Source: an uncultured Verrucomicrobiales bacterium
GTDB lineage: Bacteria; Verrucomicrobiota; Verrucomicrobiia; Verrucomicrobiales; Akkermansiaceae
DNA: 5,219 nt
Reading direction: 5' to 3'
Assembly: GCA_937952875.1 (NCBI GenBank)
Contig: CALFDI010000217.1
Coordinates: 1-5,219 of the forward strand
In this document: positions 1 to 4,717 of the stretch, in pieces
How positions within the stretch are numbered: the stretch's first letter is position 1
Layout: the number at the start of each line of letters is the position of its first letter
Made by a program: the position numbers and the translations under genes
Notes under the pieces: generated by a model
Told to the model about the DNA's origin: nothing
Databases searched by the model: none
What the model saw: only the letters and a program-made list of their open reading frames with translations

Positions 1-396
1 CCCTAATCAGACTGCGCTCAGACACCAGAGATTCATACAAAAAATCATGTTCTAAATAGAAGCGCCCTTGCCTTTTACCTACCAGCCACTAGCGTCCGCG
101 CGTTAGCACGACTGCTAGCAACATAAAACATATACAGATACACTCACATCTGTCGGCACACAGAGCAGTCTCATACGGACCAGCACTCAGTCTTTTATTT
201 TATTAAAAAGAGCATATCAGCCATACTCCCTAGCTCACAGGTGAATGCCCGCTGATTCTGCTGCTAGAGGACTCCTCGCAGGAATCGATTCTCCCTTCTC
301 CACCATATTGTGGAAATGAAATCGCCGCCCTGCACCTCAATGCTCCTTCACAAGAGACACTGCCTACTACCGACAGCATTAACGAAGCAAAAGACA
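1..396. other. Non-coding upstream region and likely 5' leader of the RRM gene
   Basis: No convincing gene is seen here on either strand: stops are frequent in all frames and no known protein signature appears. An AT-rich block at 191-210 (TTTTATTTTATTAAAA) is the best place for a promoter or UP-like element, but no well-spaced -35/-10 pair can be defined. If transcription starts just after it, the RRM mRNA would carry a leader of roughly 180 nt. That leader contains several small inverted repeats: GAGG-act-CCTC at 267-277, the palindrome GAATCGATTC at 282-291, and TCCAC/GTGGA around a 6-nt loop at 299-314. A further repeat, ACAGAT/ATCTGT with an 8-nt loop, lies at 134-153. None matches a riboswitch or tRNA that I recognise. 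The left part may be the 3' flank of an upstream gene outside the window. Confidence 0.5.
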
Positions 397-1548
397 ATGT
401 CAGAAGACTCCAAACCAACACCCTCCAACAACGGAGAAGGCGGTAAGAACCGCAACAGAAACCGCAATCGAAATAGACGCCGTAACAATTCAAAGCGCGG
501 CCCACGCCCAGAAGGACAGGAAGGCTCAGCCCCCACTGCACACGGAGAAGGAAAAGACGGTCAGCCAAAACAAGGGCGCCAGCCAGGCCAGGGACGCAGA
601 CGTGGACCGAAAAACGGTAACGGTGGTGGCAATCGAAACAAGCAAGGTGGCAATCGCCCAAAAGGTGAAAACCAAGGTCGCCAATCTGGTGGAGGACGCC
701 GCCGCGGACCGAAGCCAGCGCCAAAGCTAACATTCTTCCAAAAAATTCTCAAAATGCTCGGCCTCTACACACCGCCAGAGCCACCTAAGAGGAACCGCAA
801 TAACAACGATCGAAAGCCACGCCGTGAAAAGCTCACTATCGAAGGAGACCAGAAAGTCCGCCGGAGCGAGAAAAGTCACGCCCCTAAGGAGAAAAATGAA
901 CCGCCACGTAAGCGCCGTCCAAAGCGCACAAAAGTCGAGCCTGGCTCAGTCAAAAATGGTCGCCTTTACATCGGAAACTTATCTTACGACGCTGCTGAAC
1001 ACGATCTCGAAGAACTGTTCAAGGGAGTCGGCACCGTCCGCCGCGTAGAAGTCGTCTACAACCGCCACACGCATCGCTCTAAAGGCTATGGCTTTATCAC
1101 CATGGCCACTGCTGATGAGGCACAACGTGCGATCGAAGTGCTACATGATCAGTATTACCTCGGCCGCCGCATGGTGATCAATGTCGCGAAGGAAAAGTCC
1201 GAATATGAAACTCCTGATAAACCTCTCGCTGAGCAGAAGCCTGAACTAGACGAAAACGGAAACACCCCAGAATCAACAGCTCCTACTGCCGCCCCATCTA
1301 TGGCAGCCGTCGCAGCTGCTAAGGTGAAAGCCGAAGCTGAGGAACAGGCTGCAATCGAAGCCGCAGCCAAGGCAAAGGCTGAAGCTGAAGCCGCCGCGAC
1401 TGCACCGACTCCTGCCGTAGAAGAGACTCCTGCGCCTCAGAGCGAAGAAGCTCCAGCAGAGGACAATACCTCTTCTACACAGACTGAAGCAGACACCGAA
1501 GCGCCAACATCTGAAGACCAGGCAGAAGAGCCTAAGACAGACGCATAA
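397..1548 (+). CDS. RRM-domain RNA-binding protein with basic low-complexity N-terminal half and acidic Ala-rich tail
   Basis: This 383-aa protein probably binds single-stranded RNA in the cytoplasm through one RNA recognition motif at about residues 188-266. RNP2 is LYIGNL (190-195) and RNP1 is KGYGFITM (229-236); both carry the aromatic residues that stack on bases, although the last RNP1 position is Met instead of the usual Phe/Tyr. Before the domain lies a long basic, probably disordered region. It has an Arg-Asn alternation at 18-31, two copies of GRRRGPK (66-72 and 100-106) separated by Gly/Asn/Gln-rich sequence, and a Lys/Arg/Pro-rich linker (about 125-187). A short hydrophobic island (LTFFQKILKMLGLY, 111-124) interrupts it. 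After the domain come an Ala/Glu/Lys-rich probable helix (about 305-336) and an acidic Pro/Glu/Thr tail to the end. Bacterial RRM proteins are usually only about 80-110 aa, so the long flanks are distinctive. I chose ATG 397 because the in-frame extension to GTG 310 lacks the protein's composition; no clear SD precedes either start. The gene is probably monocistronic, ending at a strong terminator. Its RNA targets are unknown, and a cold-shock or RNP-assembly role is inference only. Confidence 0.9.
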   Translation: MSEDSKPTPSNNGEGGKNRNRNRNRNRRRNNSKRGPRPEGQEGSAPTAHGEGKDGQPKQGRQPGQGRRRGPKNGNGGGNRNKQGGNRPKGENQGRQSGGGRRRGPKPAPKLTFFQKILKMLGLYTPPEPPKRNRNNNDRKPRREKLTIEGDQKVRRSEKSHAPKEKNEPPRKRRPKRTKVEPGSVKNGRLYIGNLSYDAAEHDLEELFKGVGTVRRVEVVYNRHTHRSKGYGFITMATADEAQRAIEVLHDQYYLGRRMVINVAKEKSEYETPDKPLAEQKPELDENGNTPESTAPTAAPSMAAVAAAKVKAEAEEQAAIEAAAKAKAEAEAAATAPTPAVEETPAPQSEEAPAEDNTSSTQTEADTEAPTSEDQAEEPKTDA

Positions 1549-1570
1549 GCGCTACAGACATTCATTTATC

Positions 1571-1610
1571 ACCTGCCTGTGGCCGACTGGCTCGGGCAGG
1601 TTTTCTTTTT
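1571..1610 (+). terminator. Rho-independent terminator of the RRM gene
   Basis: An outer stem ACCTGCC (1571-1577) pairs with GGCAGGT (1595-1601). A nested inner stem, GCC-gact-GGC, lies inside it. The T-rich run TTTTCTTTTT (1601-1610) follows immediately. It sits 22 bp after the RRM stop codon and 22 bp before the miaA start, so it should end RRM transcription and partly insulate miaA. Its position also argues against a GTG start for miaA at 1579, which would lie inside the hairpin. Confidence 0.85.
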
Positions 1611-1632
1611 CATACTAGAACTCCCTTTTCCC

Positions 1633-2523
1633 ATGACTTCCCCCATCTACATCTGCGGCCCCACAGCCTCTGGCAAAACATCTCTCGCTATCGCACTCGC
1701 CAAAGACCTCGGCGGAGAAATCGTCAACGCAGATGCCTATCAAATCTACAAAGGCCTCGAGACCATCAGCGCTGCGCCTGACGAAGAAGAAAAGGCGCAA
1801 GCACCGCATCACTTATTCAGCGTTCTCGAGCCAACAGATCTCTGCGACGCCATGCAATACCGCGAGCTGGCTCTCCCTATCATTGCGGACATTCAGGAAC
1901 GTGGAAAGACACCGATCATTACTGGTGGATCTGGACTCTATTTAAAATTTCTCACTCATGGACCATCGCCCGTCCCTCCTGGAGACCAAGCTCTTCGTGA
2001 TGAATTAGAAAAGAGGGACGACGCCTCACTCATCGCCGAGTTAGAAACGCTCGACCCAGAAGGTGCTGCACAGACGAATCTCAAAAATCGACGTTACGTC
2101 ATCCGCGCACTCGAGATCTGCCTGCTCTCTGGCGAGAAGATGTCTAAGATCAAATCTGACTGGAAAAAGACATCGGATGAAAAAGACAAAGACCTCCGTG
2201 GACTTGTGATCCAGTGGGATGCCGAGGCTCTACGCACACGCATTCAGTCTCGCACAGACATACTCCTTGCGCGCAAGGCCAGTGCTGAAGTCACAGCTCT
2301 TCGAGGCATCGCCTCTGAAACATGCCGTAAAGCCATCGGCTTCAGAGAAATCGAACAAATGCTGGATAAAGACATCACTCGAGAAAAGTGCCTCTACCAA
2401 GTGAGTGCAGCCACGAGCCGCTACGCGAAACGTCAACGCACCTGGTTCCGCAAGGAAACATGGCTCAAACCAATCCCCGCTCCAGCAACGCTCGAGAAGG
2501 CAAAAGAACTACTACAGCTCTAA
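1633..2523 (+). CDS. miaA: tRNA dimethylallyltransferase (MiaA)
   Basis: MiaA transfers the dimethylallyl group of DMAPP to N6 of A37 in tRNAs that read U-starting codons, giving i6A37, which stabilises codon-anticodon pairing. The 296-aa sequence shows the expected order of motifs. These are the P-loop GPTASGKT (9-16), the DAYQIY segment (34-39) with the conserved Asp (D34) expected to engage the A37 amino group, APHHL (57-61), and GGSGLY (98-103). Further on are NRRYVIRALE (152-161), AIGFRE (234-239) and the C-terminal ATSRYAKRQRTWFR (260-273). Length is slightly below the E. coli protein (316 aa), mainly through shorter ends. The stretch usually reading like GTAKP after the Asp motif is ISAAP here (45-49), a local divergence. 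ATG 1633 places the P-loop close to the N terminus as in the family; the longer GTG 1579 reading would translate the preceding terminator. No SD is visible (the upstream sequence is pyrimidine-rich). The glycosyltransferase gene follows 99 bp downstream with no terminator between. Confidence 0.96.
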   Translation: MTSPIYICGPTASGKTSLAIALAKDLGGEIVNADAYQIYKGLETISAAPDEEEKAQAPHHLFSVLEPTDLCDAMQYRELALPIIADIQERGKTPIITGGSGLYLKFLTHGPSPVPPGDQALRDELEKRDDASLIAELETLDPEGAAQTNLKNRRYVIRALEICLLSGEKMSKIKSDWKKTSDEKDKDLRGLVIQWDAEALRTRIQSRTDILLARKASAEVTALRGIASETCRKAIGFREIEQMLDKDITREKCLYQVSAATSRYAKRQRTWFRKETWLKPIPAPATLEKAKELLQL

Positions 2524-2622
2524 GCTCGAGCAAAATACAACTGAACATCAGAGCCACATCTTCTCAAAAAAATTCACAAGAAAAACATGCATCTCCCAGC
2601 TAAAGCATGATAGTCCTCGGAG

Positions 2623-3336
2623 ATGAACTCAGTATCGGTTGTCATACCTGCGCACAACGAAGAACACTACCTGCCGCTCTGCCTCGATGCGATCAAAGTA
2701 GCTGCTCAATCTATTACCCAGCCTGTCGAATGCATCGTCGTCCTCAATCGATGCACAGATCGCACAGAAGACATCGCACGTGAGCGTGGCGCCGTAGTCG
2801 TGCACGAAGACGCGAAAAATCTCTCACTCATCCGGAATGCAGGAGCCGCAGCAGCCACGGGCGACGTGCTCGTCACCATAGATGCGGACTCCCTCATGCA
2901 GCCACTCACTCTTCATGAGATGTTAGAAAAGCTAGCAACTCAGAAGTTTATTGGAGGAGGCGCTGGGGTTTTACCAGAACGTTGGTCTCTCGGCGTATGC
3001 TGCAGCGTCGCTATGGTTGTCCCATTTTTAGCGATCCACGGCGTGAGCTTCTGTATGTTCTGGTGCCTCAGAAAGGATTTTGAGACACTCGGAGGATTCA
3101 ACCCTGATTATGTTACTATCGAAGACGTAGATTTTGCCAAACGGCTCAAAGCACTCGGCAAAAAACGCGGGCTCAAATACGGCACCGTTTGGAGAAACCC
3201 TGTTATCACCTCATGTCGAAAATTCGATCAATTCGGAGATTGGTATTTAGTCAAAAATCCAAGCTTTGTCCTCCGCGTCTTTAAAGGCAACGACCAAGAT
3301 GCTGGCAACAGCTTCTGGTATGATGCACGCAGTTAA
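2623..3336 (+). CDS. Family 2 (GT-A fold) glycosyltransferase, compact form
   Basis: This 237-aa protein has the hallmarks of an inverting GT2 enzyme that uses a nucleotide-activated sugar. The N-terminal VSVVIPAHNEE (4-14) forms the nucleotide-binding strand. NRCTDRTEDIA (42-52) matches the family's 'N-x-S-x-D-x-T' region, with Cys in place of Ser. RNAGAAAATGD (71-81) is followed by a DXD-type metal-binding motif, DAD (87-89). GGFN (157-160) and the ED-type catalytic segment TIEDVDF (165-171) follow. A hydrophobic stretch at about 123-148 lies between the DXD and ED parts and may contact the membrane, but no C-terminal transmembrane helices are present, so this is not a long processive synthase. 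The sugar and acceptor cannot be predicted; lipid or cell-envelope glycosylation is a guess. A GGAG sequence abuts the ATG directly (2619-2622), too close to be a normal SD. The gene is likely read through from miaA, though the 99-bp gap could hold its own promoter. Confidence 0.9.
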   Translation: MNSVSVVIPAHNEEHYLPLCLDAIKVAAQSITQPVECIVVLNRCTDRTEDIARERGAVVVHEDAKNLSLIRNAGAAAATGDVLVTIDADSLMQPLTLHEMLEKLATQKFIGGGAGVLPERWSLGVCCSVAMVVPFLAIHGVSFCMFWCLRKDFETLGGFNPDYVTIEDVDFAKRLKALGKKRGLKYGTVWRNPVITSCRKFDQFGDWYLVKNPSFVLRVFKGNDQDAGNSFWYDARS

Positions 3337-3379
3337 CTCGTTACAGAACTCACGGGACTTCACAGCACAGCAAAACAAG

Positions 3380-3408
3380 TTGACGCGGCCACTTTTATTT
3401 CGTATTTC
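3380..3408 (+). promoter_or_regulatory. Putative sigma-70-type promoter for the 69-aa membrane protein gene
   Basis: TTGACG (3380-3385) matches the -35 consensus at five of six positions and lies 17 bp from TATTTC (3403-3408), a weak -10 that lacks the final T. Sequence around and after it (3391-3432) is strongly AT-rich compared with its surroundings. It would give a leader of about 45-50 nt before ATG 3464. This supports the small gene being an independent unit rather than the tail of the miaA-glycosyltransferase operon. Confidence 0.4.
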
Positions 3409-3463
3409 TTAATTATCAGTTAATTTAAATAAGTAGACTGACAGAAACGCCATCTTCACAGCT

Positions 3464-3673
3464 ATGAAAAACGATGATCTTCAAGACCAGCTCGCAACAA
3501 ATAAGCGCAGGGCATATTACACCATGACCTACACTGGTGAAGACGCGACACAAGTTGTCAACTTCAAGGCGACAAGTGCCAAGAAAACAGGGAATAAGCT
3601 ATTTGCCAAAATCATCTGGATTGCAATTCTCGCTACTGCAGCCTTTTTCATAGCGCAGCACTATACGCAGTAA
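3464..3673 (+). CDS. Small single-pass membrane protein of unknown function
   Basis: I do not recognise this 69-aa protein. It has a hydrophilic N-terminal part (1-46) that begins with an acidic cluster (NDDLQDQ, 3-9) and has a basic KRR patch at 14-16. A Lys-rich stretch (KATSAKKTGNK, 35-45) leads into one hydrophobic segment, about 47-65 (LFAKIIWIAILATAAFFIA). This is followed by only four residues, so it resembles a tail-anchored inner-membrane protein. By the positive-inside rule the N-terminal part should be cytoplasmic. A likely promoter lies about 55 bp upstream and the gene ends 9 bp from a convergent gene, so it appears to stand alone. No SD is seen before the ATG. Reality as a gene is supported by the clean transmembrane pattern and the promoter, not by homology. 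Confidence 0.65.
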   Translation: MKNDDLQDQLATNKRRAYYTMTYTGEDATQVVNFKATSAKKTGNKLFAKIIWIAILATAAFFIAQHYTQ

Positions 3674-3703
3674 GACCGCTTACTACCTCCGCAGTAACCT
3701 GCG
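3669..3703. terminator. Pair of small hairpins at the convergent gene ends, possible bidirectional terminator
   Basis: Two adjacent inverted repeats lie where the plus-strand small gene and the minus-strand gene meet. AGTAAG/CTTACT (3669-3684, 4-nt loop) spans both stop codons, and CGCAG/CTGCG (3690-3703, 4-nt loop) lies in the end of the minus gene. The octamer CGCAGTAA occurs twice (3666-3673 and 3690-3697). Neither strand has the following T-run of a classical intrinsic terminator, so the terminator role is speculative. Confidence 0.25.
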
Positions 3704-4576
3704 TCCTAAATCCGGGGTAATCGCAAAGCTTCCATTGAGAGAAGGCTTAACTTTACCACCTTCATTCACCAGGTATTCGTAGATTTTCACTGGAGTCTTT
3801 AGGTCGTTCTCGTTCACGAGATAGACACGCACGGTAAACGCCTCATTGCCTAGACCTCCCTCTAGAGTCCGTATTTTGCAAGAGATACTATTCTTCCCGT
3901 CTTTTGCTCCACCAATAACCACTTGAGCCTGCTGGTCATTTTGGAAACGGTGCTGACTGATCCCATTGATAGAGACATCTACAGCACGACCGGGACAAAA
4001 GGCATACACCTTCGCGATATATTTCACTCGATCTACAGATTTCGGCACAGGAGGGCGCTTTGAAACAGGCTGAAAGTCCGCTCCTTTTATAAAACTTGTA
4101 TCACCAGACTCCAATTGCTTCCGCACATCAGGAAGAGCCATTAAATTGACAAATTCAGCCCCATCGTATTTCCAGCGGCCGCCTTCATTTAAAAATGAAA
4201 CGACATACAAATTATTCGTCGGATCACCACCGATGCCGAAATTGACTTTTCCAAACCAAGTCACTTTAGCTATCCCGTGCTTTTCTAATGCACCCACCAT
4301 CTTAAGACCGCGTATACTAGGTGGAGCTGTTGGCGTATCGAATAACGCCCGTGGAAAAGGAGCCTTTGCAGATAGAATTCGATTCTTCACTTCTACCTGG
4401 CGGCGCTGGGAAGTCAGGCTCTGCCATGAGCGGGCATCCTTTCTCACCATCGCATTGCGCCAGGACTCATATGTGTTCGATAAATCCTTAGCTGTCACCT
4501 GGGCATTCGCAGCACTGGTCAAGTTGACAATGAACACGAGGGCAAAAAGTAAGGGGAATTTAGATAAAACGTTCAT
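3683..4576 (-). CDS. Secreted or periplasmic protein with NTF2-like N-terminal region, function unknown
   Basis: I do not recognise a named family for this 297-aa protein. It begins with a signal peptide: Lys at position 6, a hydrophobic core (FPLLFALVFIVNL, 7-19) and an A-N-A site (23-25), so the mature form would start at Q26 and lie in the periplasm or outside. The next part (about 28-148) reads like an NTF2/SnoaL-type fold. It has an opening helix with YESWRNAMVRKDARSW (36-51), then strands ending in FLNEGGRWKYDGAEF (128-142); this is a fold impression, not a motif match. A Pro-rich linker (about 170-181) leads to a second beta-rich region (184-260) holding the only two Cys residues of the mature protein (C194, C233), which could form a disulfide. 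I prefer ATG 4576 over an in-frame ATG at 4594 because the signal peptide then has a normal short n-region and a promoter-like pair would place the RNA start almost at this codon. Catalytic residues are not evident. A binding or envelope role is possible but unproven. Confidence 0.8.
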   Translation of the reverse strand: MNVLSKFPLLFALVFIVNLTSAANAQVTAKDLSNTYESWRNAMVRKDARSWQSLTSQRRQVEVKNRILSAKAPFPRALFDTPTAPPSIRGLKMVGALEKHGIAKVTWFGKVNFGIGGDPTNNLYVVSFLNEGGRWKYDGAEFVNLMALPDVRKQLESGDTSFIKGADFQPVSKRPPVPKSVDRVKYIAKVYAFCPGRAVDVSINGISQHRFQNDQQAQVVIGGAKDGKNSISCKIRTLEGGLGNEAFTVRVYLVNENDLKTPVKIYEYLVNEGGKVKPSLNGSFAITPDLGRRLLRR

Positions 4577-4717
4577 CTGCCGACATAAAACCATTTCAAA
4601 AGCCCATCTGTCACTGGAAATTCTTGCCCCAAGACGCCTAAAGGGTGAAACTCTGTCACAAATTCCTTATTTGCCCTCTATCTTCCGGACTTTATGGAGT
4701 GCATCTTTTCTTAACGC
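4577..4717. other. Divergent intergenic region
   Basis: This 141-bp region must supply the start signals for both the minus-strand secreted protein and the plus-strand hydrolase-like gene. The octamer TCTGTCAC occurs twice in direct orientation (4607-4614 and 4652-4659), 45 bp apart, which is about four helical turns. The first copy overlaps the candidate -35 of the minus gene, so the pair could be an operator. A weak TTGCCC (4671-4676) with TATGGA (4693-4698), 16 bp apart, is the only plus-strand promoter-like pair I see. Chance occurrence is possible for all of these. Confidence 0.35.
4585..4614 (-). promoter_or_regulatory. Possible promoter for the minus-strand secreted protein, implying a leaderless mRNA
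   Basis: Read on the minus strand, GTGACA (4614-4609, five of six matches to the -35 consensus) is followed after 18 bp by TTTTAT (4590-4585, four of six to the -10). Transcription would start near 4578, only about two bases before ATG 4576. It would exclude the alternative start at 4594. Both boxes are imperfect, so this is a candidate only. Confidence 0.3.

Noticed and set aside
310..396. N-terminal extension of the RRM protein from GTG 310 (or in-frame ATGs at 316 and 340)
   Set aside because: The added 29 residues have a Cys/Leu/His/Pro composition unlike the rest, include no motif, and lie in what looks like leader sequence; ATG 397 begins the typical hydrophilic N terminus.
230..733. 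167-aa open frame on the minus strand
   Set aside because: It is antisense to the RRM coding region and leader; its Cys/Leu/Arg-rich translation reflects the complementary low-complexity sequence and shows no domain.
1579..1632. N-terminal extension of MiaA from GTG 1579
   Set aside because: It would translate the terminator hairpin and T-run (hence its FFF residues), and MiaA normally has its P-loop close to the N terminus.
2524..2531. Palindrome GCTCGAGC just after the miaA stop as a terminator
   Set aside because: It has no loop and no T-run follows, so it does not form a terminator hairpin.
2388..2626. Two small overlapping plus-strand frames across the miaA-glycosyltransferase gap
   Set aside because: Both are mostly alternative frames of the miaA 3' end and have low-complexity polar translations with no start signal.
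4694..4714. Short upstream ORF (ATG 4694 to TAA 4712) before the hydrolase-like gene
   Set aside because: Only six codons with no SD or leader-peptide features; it merely shows that the hydrolase cannot start further upstream in this frame.
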